Positions 9,220-22,372 of a stretch of DNA of 64,000 bases are shown piece by piece. The notes under the pieces were generated by a model. That model did not search any database. It had not been told where the DNA came from and was given only the letters and a program-made list of their open reading frames with translations. Made by a program: the position numbers and the translations under genes. The stretch spans positions 76,871,073 to 76,935,072 of the forward strand of contig NC_079149.1 in assembly GCF_945859685.1 (NCBI RefSeq). Reading direction: 5' to 3'. Each line of letters starts with the position of its first letter. Position 1 is the stretch's first letter. Source of the stretch: Eupeodes corollae (taxonomy: Eukaryota > Arthropoda > Insecta > Diptera > Syrphidae).

Positions 9220-11089
9220 ACAAAAATATAATGAACTATTAAATAATATAGTTGTTTTAATGTTTACTTTTTGTATCTATTTTAATGACCAGGAAATATG
9301 TTAATTTTTTGTTTAAATATATGAATATTTTTTTGTTAATAATTTAAAAATTTAGTTTTTTTATAAAACTAGTTTCTTAGATGCTTATTTTGAAAGAGAA
9401 ATTTGCAAACGTCTCCGCTACACATTGAGATGTCCTGAGAGTAGTTTTTTACAGATCGAAATTCCCAAAATTCTCTAAAATACTTGATGTTTATATTATA
9501 CCCAGATGTTGAACCCACACCTTAATGTAAATAATTTTATCTAACAAACTAGATTTACATGACTATTTCCTAAAAATCGTAAACAAAAAAACAACCCTGC
9601 TTTTTAATGAACAATACGATTTACCATATACAAAACGAAGCACAAAATTACATATGCAAAGGTATAAAATAAGTTGAAATGCAAGGAGGACGATACTTTA
9701 TGTAGTGTTTTTCAATGCATTCACCGCCTCATTGGCTTAATAATCGAACAACTCTCGGGATTTCAATTGTTTCTCGACACGCATTAAAATTAACGTTGCC
9801 TCATTTGCTTTTGTCCGGACGAAACATTATTACTCTGACCCATTCAAGTGGGATTTCCAATTTTTTTTTAATGTGATAAGCGAAAACGAGTTACGAATAA
9901 AAATGCGGCTATCACGCCATTAATGAGAACAACTCTCTTTTTTCTACGACGCGAAGCCTGGCTCAGACTTCAAACATTTCCAATAATTATAATTAATCGA
10001 ATAAAATGCCATTGTTTGCGTTAAATACCCTGATATTATATATTGAGATATGTTAAGCGATCATCCACTTCTATACCTTATATAAGAATGGTATAACCGG
10101 GAAATAAAACCTAGACTTCAGAAAAAACGGTTGATTGATCAAATACAATAACGGAAACAAATACGTTTCATAATGTAATTCGAATATTGTGCTGCATGAA
10201 CTATGGGAAAATCATTGAGAACTTGAAGGGATAATCAATTCAATAACATTCTACTTATTATTCTCATTTTAGCAGTAGGACAAATGTTCTTCAAGTATAA
10301 TAATTGCAGTTACATATACTTGAAACACTCAACATAATTTAAATATTTTACATTAAACAGTATTTAGCATTGTTTATTTAAAACGTAACAATAGCTGAAT
10401 GAGACAACTGGGTGGGATGTACATCGCATGCGGGATCTAGCTGAAAATGCAGTATCACAACATATAAGTTTGTTATATGTAAAATAGAGTTTTAATCGAT
10501 GGTTAACATTTTAAAAGTCATCCAAAATTTAGAGTACATAACTTTAAAAATCAAGCGGTAAAAGTTACTAAATTTCCACGAAAATTCAAATTATTAATTT
10601 AAGTATATTTTTACTTTTTCAAAATACTATATCTATATCTATGCTTCCCTCAACCTTATGGACTTCACAATAATCTTTAATATGGAAGTGTTATTAATAT
10701 CATGAACTGTTAACTTCGTCGTAGTGAAGGAGAATCTTATAAATTACAATCTTTTATCTAAGGAATTGCTCTCTAGCCTTTTAAAAAATAGAAAGAAAAC
10801 ACTTAGATATAGCTTCACATTGATGCCCTTAAATTTAATTTGTTTTCTGTCAAGTTCTTACACCAATTTGGTTATATTTTTGGTTTTAAATTTGTTTAAC
10901 AAATGTTAAAATTAATCGTCTTTGTGTATTTAGATTTATTTTACCACTGGCTTCTGGATCGAATTATTTATTGCTTTTTTATTTGTTGATTTCTTTGTTC
11001 TTTCTCAATATCCATATCAATGTTGATGAAAACCTTTGTCCGGGAAATCTAAGCAATTTTCCTAGAGGTTCTCCTGTGGCACGATAGAA
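9220..11089. other. 1.9 kb without gene
   Basis: Nothing coding seen. The stretch 9700-9990 is less AT-biased and less repetitive than its surroundings and may be old unique host DNA. The rest is A/T-rich with short poly-A and poly-T runs. Confidence 0.45.
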
Positions 11090-13345
11090 GAAACTTCTGA
11101 AGCCTCCAGGCTACGTATGGAAAATTTTTACAACTAATCCAGCAATGCAAAATGTCCGAACATGAATTTCTAGTGAATTATTGCTGTACTTACAATTAGA
11201 TACTCACTTTCCTAGTAGTTCAAGTTGCGATGTAACATATCCAAAAGGTCTGATGACAAGGGACAAGCTGCAATGGACTCTTAACAGCTTCGAACCATTT
11301 CAATCTGCAGGACCAGATGGCATAATACCAGCCGAACTACAAAAAGCCTCAGACATAATTGCACCAATATTTAAGAAAATGTTTAACACTGTTTTATATC
11401 TGGTCCGTATTCATTCGGTTTGCAGAGAAGTAAAAGTTGTTTTTATACCAAAAGCAGGAAAATGCTCTCAAGTTAACCCTAAAGATCAACAACCTTTAAG
11501 TCTATTATCATTCCTTCTTAAGACATTAATCCATTTAAGTATTGATACAAGACTTTTTCTATGTCTCAACATGCCTACATGGCAAATCGGTGGAAACGGC
11601 GTTCCATACATTCGTACGCACAATCGAATGCTCCCTCATCATATAGAGTTCCCTGTGATTGATTTACTTGCCATCGAATACTCTTTTAACAGCCATGGGC
11701 ACATCTGCAATCACATCTGTACTAACATCTTTAAACGTAGAGAATTCGCTTAATTAATTTAATGCTGACTATCAGAATAATTAACTCAAAACTGGGCAAC
11801 TCTTCTGTTAGAAGATTTATTAGTAGAGGCACACCACAAGGTGTGCAGAGGGTTTCAGAGTTATTTTCTATGCGGATGACCTTAAGGACAGCATCTTAAC
11901 AACTTAAAAGAAATCTTACAAAATGCCTTAGCAGACTAATAATGCCAACCCACACAAAACCAAATTAGTCCTACTTACGAGGAAATACAAAATTTACAAA
12001 ATTGCATTTGTTATAACCTTCCCTATATTAAAGGAATCCAATTAAAGTTCTCAGACGGTGCGGCGCGCGCTAAGTACTCCTAACTTGGACTTATTTTAGA
12101 CAAAAAACTAAATTGGAAATGCAATGTACAAGAAAGAGACAAAGTTTTTTTTTTTTGCAAAAAGGCTATCGGTAATAAATTTGCCTTACAACCGCAAATA
12201 ACTCATTGGTTATACACATCGGTAAACAGACCGATTTTAATGTACGGTGTGGCAGTATTGTGGATTATTTTAGAAAAAGCTATAAAAACTGAAAAACTAA
12301 ATAATGTCCAACGTTGAGCTTGCCTATGTATAAGTGGATCGTTTCGCACGACCCCATTTGCGGCACTGGATACCATACTAGACATAACGATAACACTGCT
12401 TGATATACTTAGCAAACAAAAAGCTGCAAGCTCTGCAATCCGAGTGGGTTAGCAACAACACTAGCCATTCCGTAATTCTTAAGTATTTAGAAACAATTCG
12501 AAAGCACACAGACTACACCATCCCCCAAATGCAATTCGACAGAGACTTCCTGATATCTATACCTTCCAGATCTTTCTGGGAGGGGTTGATGGAGATGTGT
12601 ACTCTGAACGACTGAATTTAAGTCTCTCATTCCGCCTTTTCAATCATTGTAGCGTGTTCCAGGCGGAGCTTTTGGCGATAAAGGAAGTCATGTCCTAGCT
12701 TAAAGAAAACGTGATATCAACATCTAATATCCGTATTTTCTCAGATAGCCAGGCCGCTATCAAATCTCTGGACTCTGTCTCTACAAACTCTATAACAGTC
12801 TAAACTGTCGATCATCATTGTAAGGCAGATGATCTTGCCAGAAATGGTACAATCATTCTACTACGTTTGGCTAATGCTGGAACACAAATCGCTTTATGTA
12901 AATTATTGCCAATGCAAGTCGCTATGAAAAAGGCAAAGACCAGTTGGAATAACAATACCCATGTCAGATCACAGAAAACATCTGTCTAACACTAGATTTA
13001 TAACAGAGAGCAAAAAGGTTTGGTAATTGGTGTCTTAACCGAGCACTGTCGAATAGGCAAGCACGCAAGGCGTCTAGTCGTAATTAAAAATGACTTTTGC
13101 AGAAGCTGTATTGATGAGGAAGGGGAGGAAACAGTTCTTCACCTCTCTAACTCAAAAACGCAAGAATTAACTAGGAGAATTCCTCTATAACGATCGCAAT
13201 CACATTAACATAATCAGTCTCCCACGTTTCGTAAGTCACTCAAACTGGTTTCATTGAGCTAAGAAGAAAGCCTCAAGATTCATATGGTATCACAATGAAC
13301 TATTAAACTTCATCACAAAATGCACTATTAAACCACTTTAACCTA
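11090..13345 (+). pseudogene. LOA-like LINE ORF2 remnant (RT and RNase H)
   Basis: Order of recognisable blocks: LDTHFPSSSSCDVTYPKG (11,205), SAGPDGIIPAELQKASDI (RT finger), VREVKVVFIPKAGKCSQ, then the out-of-frame pieces NMPTWQ/QHAYMANRSVETAFHT and FLAIEYSFN (catalytic FLDIEGAF region, D replaced), RFISRGTPQGV, VIFYADDLKDS (catalytic YADD at about 11,865-11,885), a C-terminal thumb, then RNase H blocks SVFQAELLAIKEV and IFSDSQAAIKSLDS (12,655-12,780) and ADDLARNGT, and finally a zinc-knuckle-like FCRSCIDEEGEETVLHLS (13,100-13,150). RT followed by RNase H and such a C-terminal cysteine motif is the order in LOA/I-type elements. Many stops and frameshifts; large gaps in the palm. No tail or target duplication identified. 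The endonuclease is absent, so it is 5' truncated. Confidence 0.82.
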
Positions 13346-14730
13346 ACCTTGTTCATTCTCATGAACTTTATGGCAGTGATACGGAGTTAAGTTATGGAAT
13401 GATGTGCGTATTTCTACAAGTTGGCAACTTGTAGAATAAATGTATACCAGCAGGAAAGCTTCGACATATCGTACCTATATTTTGTTTGATGAAGCTATTG
13501 GTGTTAAAACAACTTAGATTTTTAATTTAAAGTATCATGAAAACTCAATTACTCAATTACTGCATTGACACAAGGCTCACACTGAAATTACCTACAGAAA
13601 AAAAATTGACAGGATTCAACTATTACGCATTCTCTAAAATTAATTCCTTGAAATAAAATTCAATCTGGTTATTAACCTTTGTTTTTTTTATTATGTCTGC
13701 ACTCGCAGGAACTGATATCATGAATGAACATTTTTGTCAATGGATGTATGTATGTACATACATACATACCAGTCAGTCATTGGTCTGCAGGTAGGTTAGG
13801 TACTATAAGAAATCAATCACACACAAACATATTCCCATGGCTGGATTGATAAGTCAACAAAAGAAGAAGCCATTCATTGATTCTTGTAGTGATAGTATGA
13901 AGTTTGGTGTTCTACAATTTTTTAAAGTTACCCATTTGGTCTAGCCCTCGTATGAAATATGATTTCACTGTTCAGCTAAAAAAATTAAAACTTTGCTCAG
14001 AAAATCAACTTTGCTTTGACCGATATATGATACGATATATTCCAAGTTATTTGCTCAAAGGCGAGACAAGCCAATATTTCATCACATGGCAGTCAATTTC
14101 CAGCCCTACTCTTCTAGAAAAAATATTCATAAACGAACGCTTTTCTCATTAAACCTCCTCCTTATAGTCAAGTTCGTTGGAAGGATAAACCACCAATTAA
14201 ATGTATCACCCGAAATAAAATAAGGGTACCAATGTTAATTCTTTTTTTTTTATTTTTATATATTTAAGGATAAAAAAGAATCACACCACTTATATATAAC
14301 AACACCAAAGTTACAGTATTTTGTGGTAAGCTTTTGGTTGGTATACAACTGGTATCTATTGATTCAGTAAAGGAATATTCTCATCTTCCGGATTTACGCT
14401 ACAAGCAGACTAAACAGGAAACGAATAAGTAGGTAAAAGTAAACTAAACGTATAGGTATATACATACATTTTTATATAATAGGTTATTTTTATTTAATTT
14501 TTATATTTTATTATAAATCGCCTGGAGTTGTTTTGTGTTGCGAAGTGAGCTTTTTTTTTACATGGATGTCTGGTTAAAAATGTTAATGGTTTATTTTAAT
14601 GAGGCAGTATAATAACCTTATAATTGAACCCGATTGGAACCTCCTTGTTACTAATTTGTACGTGAATGAGGTAGGGGGAAGTTCAGCAAAAATGAATTAG
14701 CCTGATTTCATTTAGCTTACCTGTTTATTA
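13346..14730. other. Unassigned stretch with possible LINE C-terminal scraps
   Basis: A piece at 13,530-13,600 reads YCIDTRLTLKLPTEKK, close to the LD.RLTWK.HI..K block after the YADD box of Jockey-type LINEs, but nothing adjacent confirms it. An 82-codon open frame at 13,904-14,152 has no recognised domain. A 24-bp perfect palindrome made of (ATGT)3 joined to (ACAT)3 lies at 13,744-13,767. Otherwise AT-rich with no gene. Confidence 0.35.
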
Positions 14731-14815
14731 TTAAATTCCTATAGGAAGTTATTGTTATTGGTACGATCTGTCGAATTTAAAATTTTGACATTTTTCTGCG
14801 TTTCAAGTTTTTTTT
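14731..14815 (+). repeat. Family A repeat, head fragment (copy A1)
   Basis: CCTATAGGAAGTTATTG then GGTACGATCTGTCGAATT and AAAATTTTGACATTT match the first 70 bases of the family A head at 27,016. The match stops in a T-run at about 14,810, so only the head is left. Confidence 0.75.
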
Positions 14816-15079
14816 TTATAATAAGCTCACATCTTCAAGTTGAAACATTGGTTTCAAGAGTATGAGATTGAAAGATTCTTTTATGTATTAGGCATATGTG
14901 TTGTCAATTTCGAACTCAAAAAAAGCGGAAATAAAATATCCTATCCAAATAAGCTGATTTTTTAACCGTCTGTAGTTTTGAACCGTCTTGTCAACGAACT
15001 AAATGATAAATAACAGTGAGTTTAAAAATGAATCACTATGAAACCAGCAGACACAAAACGCTACAGTAAATTCTTAGAA
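14816..15079. other. No gene
   Basis: AT-rich spacer between a repeat fragment and a LINE fragment; no signal seen. Confidence 0.5.
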
Positions 15080-15798
15080 GGGTAAATGATTGGAAAACCT
15101 GAAACAAAAAAACAATTTTTAATCAACTTATACCTTAAATTAAGATATATACAACATCAATCAAAAATTTAAGACAAATATCACCATTAAATCATGGAAA
15201 AAGTTTCTGAAAAGCTGCTACCAAAAAAGCTGATTAAAATAATAGAAAAAAAAGATTTATTCCAAACCATCAGTAACCAAAATAAAACGATAAACCAAGA
15301 TCATCAATTTAGATTGTGATTAAAAAGGCATTTCAGGAAAAACAAGAAAGCATATTTTTTTCTTAGACGTTGCTCTAGCCTTTGATACTAGTAATAAGGA
15401 GTAGTATACATAACTAAAATTATGTGTGACAAACCGACTTTTTATCGTATTTTACGATAAAATTGTTCCGAACTAATAAACTTAGAGCTGGTGTACCACA
15501 AAGGAGTATTTTAGGACCAATCTTCTAATTTTATATACACAGGACGTTCAAGTAAGCATTAACCGTATCATGGATCCCTTTGCTGATGACACTGCAATAA
15601 TTGTGCCACATAAATCCGTTACAAAGGTTGCTAAATGTAGTCGATAAAGTAAGTGATTGATCACAAAAATGACATATCAAACTAAACGAAACTAGATCGA
15701 GGAAAATTTGCTTTACAAACAAAAACATTCACTTCTCAAATTTCTATAAATATTAAAGAAGCATCTTCTTCTAACACTGCTAAATTATGTAAAGACAC
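15080..15798 (+). pseudogene. Jockey-type LINE reverse transcriptase remnant
   Basis: Broken + strand frames give KAFQEKQESIFFLDVALAFD (catalytic D of the first RT motif), a CVTNRLFIVFYDKIVPN piece, SWCTTKEYFRTNLLILYTQD (the GVPQGSILGPILYILYTQD block with errors) and FADDTAIIVPHKSVTK (catalytic FADD at 15,579-15,590), then KMTYQTKRN and NTAKL. LYTQD and FADDTAI(I/V) are typical for Jockey-clade reverse transcriptases. No open frame is longer than a few dozen codons. It ends abruptly near 15,798 where a LINE fragment of the opposite strand begins. Confidence 0.8.
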
Positions 15799-15799
15799 A

Positions 15800-16885
15800 G
15801 TGTGGGCACTAGGAAAGGGAGAAAGGGGTTGAAAGGAGGTGTTGCACATTGGTTTTTAATTCCTGAATATTAACAATAGCTGGGAAAGACAGAGCGTCGC
15901 AAGGCATTCCACATTCGCGTAGTACGGCTAAAGAATGAATCTCTGAACTTGACGGTACGACCGAAGTTGGGCTCGAAGGTATACTGATGAGCATTTCTAG
16001 AAGCGCGAGTATTACGATTGAACTGTTTAAGGGGAGGAATGCAGCTGGCTATTTCACTAGAGCATAAATCGTTTAAATAACGGTAAAAGAGGGTGAGACA
16101 AGAAACTTTACGACGATGTTCGAGCGAAGTAAATTATCCTATTATGGTGTTATTACCAATCAATCTAAATGCTCTACGTTCTATAGTGTCCAAGAGGCTT
16201 ATATCAGTTGCAGGAGCACCAGCCCAAATATGGGAGTTATACTCAAGCTTTGGACGTATATATATCTTGTAAATAACAGTCAGATCAGGGGACGAAAAAC
16301 TTCTTGCATCGCCTTAGAAAACCCAAACATCTTGCTGCATTTGTGGCGACATCGCGTATGTGGTCGTTCCACAAGAGGTGGTTGGTGATATACATACCGA
16401 GATGTACAGTCTCCTCGATGCAAGTGCCATCCATGGATAATGACAAGGGGGGTGTATCTCGCTTAAACGGTACAAAACAGCATTGTGTTTTCGAAGCATT
16501 GAATTCCAAGCGGTTTTTAATCCCCATTGTAGTATGCTGTTTAGTTGGGAATTGAATGAACTTATCATATTTTTTCCGCATCCGAACAAAAGGGTTGTGA
16601 GTCGGAAAACGAATATGAAAAGCTAAGGTTACTATCGTCAGCAAAACAATGTATTGGATTAAAAGTTAAGTTGCAGACAGGAGATTATTAATAAAAATGA
16701 GAAAGAATGTTGGATATAGAACAGAGCCCTGGGGCACACCACCATTTATTTTGTGGTTTTCAGACTTGAACCCACCCAATACTACTTGTATTGAAGGATC
16801 AGAAAGGTAATTACTAATCCAATGAGACAGAGATTCGTGAAAACCAAAAGCACACATTTTCGATAAAAGAGCCTGATGCCAAACC
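15800..16885 (-). pseudogene. Jockey/CR1-type LINE, 3' half, reverse strand
   Basis: Reading leftward from 16,885: RVWHQALLSKMCAFGFHES, SHWISNYLSDPSIQVVLGGF, GGVPQGSVLYPTFFLIFINN (motif before the catalytic box), FADDSNLSF (catalytic FADD at about 16,633-16,647), then in another frame LNSILQWG and LEFNASKTQCCFVPFKRD, LGMYITNHLLWNDHI, then KIYIRPKLEYNSHIWAGAPA, LIGNNTIIG, SLEHRRKVSCLTLFYRYF, and the tail RNAHQYTFEPNFGRTVKFRD with SFFSRTARMWNALRRSVFPS. The last block is the usual C-terminal end of this type. Several frameshifts. Fragments of what looks like the same family lie at 37.63-37.85 kb (C-terminus) and 59.43-59.6 kb (VPQGS region). Confidence 0.85.
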
Positions 16886-16889
16886 CTAT

Positions 16890-17990
16890 CCTTGAATTTA
16901 AATAATTTTTTTTAAGAGAGATGCCTGTGAGTATGTGTTCGTACGTTCGTACGTTTTGGAAGCTTTTTTTCTCGTCCATATCTATTGACTAGTAGAGATA
17001 CCGACTTCAAATAAATTTTGTTATACAGATAATGACGCAGAACGGACTCTAAAATAAATTAGTGGGTGTTTATTATATCGAACTTCATTAAAATTTTATT
17101 TTTATATTATGACGTGGGCGTGATAAAAAACTGATACAATTTAAAAAAAAATTATTATCTCAAAAGTTTTACGAACAACAAATGATTTTATCTCCAATAT
17201 ATCATCATAATATCTCCAAAAATCGAATTTAATTTTTTTTATTAGAAAAATTAAAACCTAAGAAAACATTATTAAAAGCGGGTAAAATTGATTTTCGACT
17301 CAAATATATTTTTAAAAATTGTAGATATTCATGTCACCTTACTAAAAATATTGTTTTCAACATTCAATAAATAAAGAGCAAAATCTTATTGACACATTCT
17401 TACAAAAAATAAAGAATTATAAAAGACATTTCTAAAACTTAGTAAAAATTGATTTGCGACTCAAATATCTCTGCTAATAATAAAAAATGTATATTGGCTT
17501 CAAGGTAATTTCATCTTATAGAAAATATAGTACTCGATATTTAGTAAAATTTGTGTAAAAATACAACAGTCAGTTTTTTCATAACAATCGAAATCTATAA
17601 GAAATAGTACTTACAATTGCTAAAAATTGATACACGATATCTCGTGTTATCTTCAAAATTAATTCAGTTTGTTGTTAACTTAAGACACTGTTAACCAACA
17701 TAGATTTAGTTATCGAACTTTTTTCTTATATGGAAAATGTTGTTAGCACCTATTTCTTAGTTAATCTTTTATAAACTGACAACTTATTTACAAAAAAAAA
17801 GAAAACCTACAAAAAACAATAAAAACTAAAAAAAAATGGTTTTCCACTCAAGTTTAAGTAAAGAAAGATATTGACTTCAAATAATTTATCTGACACAATA
17901 TAGTGTTATAAATATTTTGTTAAAGCTTTAAGCAAAACAAACCTACAGACGGGATGAGAAGTTATCAGTGTGGGTCACATTCCACTTTTT
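16890..17990 (+). repeat. Family A repeat, head-truncated copy (A2)
   Basis: Begins inside the family A head with AAGAGAGATGCCTGTG, an ACGT-rich stretch, and CGACTTCAAATAAATTTTGT; continues through degenerate monomers with the words TTTTCGACTCAAATAT and TTGACA; ends with GACGGGATGAGAAGTTATCA and a diverged tail TGGGTCACATTCCACTTTTT. The first 60-80 bases of the head are missing, where the LINE fragment abuts. No coding potential. Confidence 0.85.
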
Positions 17991-20900
17991 GTTAATAAAG
18001 TTTTTCAGTTAAACAAATTGTTCTATACGATGAGGTAATAAATATATATGAATATTATTTACTTTTAATTTAAAGAAACTGTCATAAAAAAAATAAAATT
18101 TTCCCAAAACACAATTTTAGTAACGAACACCAAATACCTATTTTTTGAAGCTGAAAGGTTTGTAGAACAAAGTTAGTTAAACAACTAAAATATTCAAAAC
18201 CAAATTTTCAGACAAACGAAAAATGTGAATGGCGATGAATTAGTTTATTTTAGTTGATTAGATGCATAAAACGGAAAACAAATGTTCATGCTTTCAATTA
18301 CGTAAATCAAGGCTACATCAAATTTCAACTTTTGCTTTTTGATCTTTAGCCTTTAGTAACGTTTTTTTCCACTCCTTTGGTTTTAGTACATAAATTTATC
18401 CTAAAAACATTCCCCTTTTAAGAAGATTTGTCTTTCAAAACTTGGATTCTTACGTTTGATTTTTGTATTTCAAACCTTACGCTGTCGAAGCTTTGTTTTA
18501 ATCTGTCACCATTTCTCTAATATCGAGCTGATCTGTCATAAACGTTAGCAATATAAAGTTGGTATGTTTGTACGTATCTACTTATTGTTTTCGAAAATAT
18601 TTTTGTATTGTGTAGAAGACAAAGTTAGGGTATAGGAATGATGCACACAAGTACGCATAAGTTGTATGTATGTATAACTTAGAAATCTGATTTATTCGAG
18701 TCTTGGTTATGGTGTAAGGTAAGTCACATAATCATTCTCACCTGAAATTGTGTGTTCTCTTCCTCTTCTGAAACTCCTTAATTGATCCCTACACTTGCAA
18801 GGACATTTTGAGGCAGCATCGCTCATAGGTAGTATGTATGTATGTAGTAAATCTACAAAGCTAAAGCCTCATATTTTCTCATACACAGTATTATGTGTTT
18901 GTAGCTCCCATGCCTACATGAACCTTTGCCTCATACCTACATACATATGTATATGGTTGAACAACAAAACACGTACAAATAGTATATCTATACAATATAA
19001 GTATAGGTAACATACAACTTATTTTAGAGAATAAAGGGGTGAGCAGTGAACATTAATATGGAATTCTAAATCCTAAAAGTAGAAAACGTACAGTTTCAGT
19101 TGCAAATCTTTAAGTCTCATAAATATCTATGTGCTATAAGGGAACACAACTATAAACTCAACTGCAGAGTGCGTTTACGAAGGTATGTAGTATGATTTTT
19201 ACATATATATGATGAATACTATAAGAGGCTTCATCTTGCGTCGTTGTGTCGGTTGGTCGTGTTGGTCCTCATTTTACATAATTTCATGCATTTTCTGTCC
19301 TAAATATATTTTGTGAAACGATGACGATGGTGCCGATATGCGATGATATCTACCCCTGTTCTTGCAGAGTTCGGTGTTTTTGAAACCCAGTGAAAATCAT
19401 TTTATCCCACTAGTGCTGCCTTGCAGCCCATGATTAAAAGCCCTTAGTATAGACTTTCTTCATTCACTCGCCCATCATGTTATCTTTTTCTTTACTCTCA
19501 TATCCACGAATCCCTATTTTATTTTATTTCTGGAAAATGCTCCTTGAGCAGGGAGATGAAGGCATATCCTGCACAAACGCACATGTATTACATATTTACA
19601 ATATACAAATACCAGAACAAGTGATTTCACCCGTTAACACTACCAATGCTGGTCGTCTGGCAAAACAATTCGATGGTAAATTAGATATTTGTAAGACGAT
19701 GCCAAACTTAGTAAGAGCCAAGTATACTAGTCATTTTCTTCACCCCGAAAGGACTGGTCATTGAGTCAGGGTGTGGAAATGGAAATGGAAAGTGCACAGA
19801 AAATGCTTATGCCTTTCCAATGTTTGTAGAAGGGTTAGGTACTGAACAAGAAGACTTTGGGGTGAGTTGATTCAATGTTATGCAAATTAGAGTTAATACA
19901 GACGTCCGAATTGCAAATTAAATTGCATATTCAGTATTAAAAACACCAATACAAAGGCACTATATTGGAATATAGAACCAGCAGCCAGATGGAATACTTC
20001 GACCCACGTTCGTATCGTTCATATTGCAAACACGCATTCGTGTAGTGTAGATGCTATTGCTTTTGTACAAAATAATTCAAATGAGTTTAATTCTACTGTT
20101 CCTTATTACTAAGCTAAATATGGATGTATGCAGTCAGTTCAGTTACAGTATTGTCCTTCTCTTTTGTATGTTTAGTTTTATTCTTAGGAAGAAGGAGGTT
20201 GCGTATTTTGTTTAAGTAATTTAGTTATGGCTAGGGATTGTCCACTCTCCGATGTTAACTCAACGTCTCTGAGAGTGGTTTTCATAGAACTTAAAATTTC
20301 TCTTAAGTTTTTGCGTTGTTGGTTGCAGCTTTAATTTTAAGTGTAAGCTATACATTAAAATTTCCATTTTGTTATGAAATTTTTATAAAAATGCACTTCA
20401 TCGAACCCTAATTTTTTTTTTCGAATTATACATAGATAATCTATTTGTACAGGATGGCGCGTTGATTGTGTAATATTAGGGAGTTTAAATAATGTTTGTA
20501 TTAATGTAAGTATACCTTACCTACCTAGTTACATAAAAGTATTTAATTTATTATACCTTTTTCCGATTGTTTTTGAAAATAATTATAGATAAGAAACCAT
20601 GCCGATTTAGAAGATCTTTTCAGTCACAAATTATTGTTTGCAATACAAATGAGTTTGAACGATCTGCAGGTATCGCGTGCCTGATCTAAAGCTAGAAAGT
20701 GACTTATGGAAAAATACTTAGATATGAATCGATCATTATGATTTTCAATTAGCAATTTATTTTACGAAAGAGTTACCTTTGTATTCTTTAAATTCATGTT
20801 TAAATTGCAAATTTATAGCAATCGAATTCACCTCAGTAAGTAAATATCGTCTTAAAACTTTAAGAAAGTATAAAACTTAAAAAGTAAGATGTAATCGAAC

Positions 20901-22284
20901 ACAAGTTTCAGGGAACTTCAGATTGTGTTAAAAAAATAAAAAATGAGGTTTAGTCACAATTCGCTCAGAAGAGATGGTTTTAAAATAAATTAAAAGGATT
21001 ACTAAATTTTTCCAGATTTTTAATTTTGTGAATACCTTATGATTATTTTAACTTTAGTTATTTTTGAGAGACAAACAACTTTTTGGATAATATCGGTAAA
21101 TTGCTAACAAATCTATAGATGAAATCTTTGATTATGCACCTAAACTGCATGACCTTAATTGCTTTTATAACCTCTGGATCGTCAATTGTTTAAAAGTTGA
21201 TGAATTTGTACAGCACGATTGAAATAGGTCTGGATTTCCGATCAACAATATGTTCTTGGTCAAGTCCGTAGTTAAAAGCAGTACTTTTTGCAACAAAGTG
21301 GAAAGCACTGAAATACAAATTTTATTTGTAACGCAATACGATTAGTTTTTAATGCAAGGGAATTCTGACGAACGTTTTAAAAATTATACTCTCTCAGGAA
21401 GATTCATGACCTCTACGAAATGTTTTCGACAATTTTAGTTGAAAAACTATCGTTTTTCTAAAACTTTTATTTATTTAAAACAAATACTGATTGGATTCTT
21501 TTAAGAACATTATCCTACGTTAACAATTAAATTAGAAAATGGTTAAAACTTGCACGCGTTCTTCGTTCGTGTATTTTATCATGATGAAAATGCGGCGTTT
21601 ACTGAATAAATTCACACAGAAAGTTCGGTGATTAGTGAAATGGTGCGACAACATATTAATTTCTAAGTCCCTATGAGACAACCCGATATTCTATGTATTC
21701 TATTCTAATTTTTTGCAATCAATATATGTATGCTGACTTAGACAATTACCTCTTAGACATTTTTTTAAAAATTTTTATAAGGCGTCAGTTGTGGTTTATT
21801 AAATTGTTGTCAATTAACTACAAATAAGATATCATACATAAAATATCGTACTCTCGTTTTTAAGATTAAGATTTTAAGGTCAACTTAAAATAGATTCTTG
21901 ATATGTCACTAATTAACCGCTCTTTATATGTAACAATATTATTATAGAAGTAACATTAATACATTGCAAATTGCAATTTATATATTTGCAAAGTAAAAAT
22001 ATACAAAATTATAGTTTGTTTCATGTTTTTGTATTTCTATTGTATATTTTACGTTACAAGTTTCAATTAATTGAGGTCAAAAATTATTGAATTTTCTTTT
22101 GTACGAAATTGAATGTCTTGATGAAATTATTTATGGTGACTGTTTCACAGATTTTTTCATTAATTTGGGTTAAATTAACATTTAATTTGTACATTGGTAC
22201 AAAATTCATACCAAAACTACACGTAACTCATTATGGATATTGAAAAAATTTGATCCTGTGTGCAAAGAGTCTGTTTAAAAAAGT
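17991..22284. other. 4.3 kb without gene
   Basis: I see no coding region, RNA gene or full transposon. A 95-codon open frame at 19,477-19,764 shows no domain and no neighbouring support. Composition is mixed: 18,300-19,800 is more complex and could be unique host DNA, while 20,400-22,280 is very AT-rich. ATGT/ACAT microsatellite scraps occur at 18,660-18,680, 18,830-18,850 and 18,930-18,955. Confidence 0.45.
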
Positions 22285-22372
22285 ACCAATATAAGATTTA
22301 AAAATATACCTATAAAATAAGTTTGTCTTCAAAAATATAAATGCTATTCGACTGACAAAAAACTTTTGATTC
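22285..22372 (+). repeat. Family B repeat, fragment
   Basis: ATAAGATTTAAAAATATACC, then AAAATAAGTTTGTCTTCAAA and ATGCTATT match 23,238-23,305 (AAGATTCAAAATTTTACC, AAAATAAGTTTGTCTTCAAA, ATGCCATT). Two copies only in this window. No coding content. Confidence 0.65.

Noticed and set aside
19477..19764. 95-codon open frame
   Set aside because: No domain and no neighbouring exon or TE context; length is expected by chance in 64 kb.
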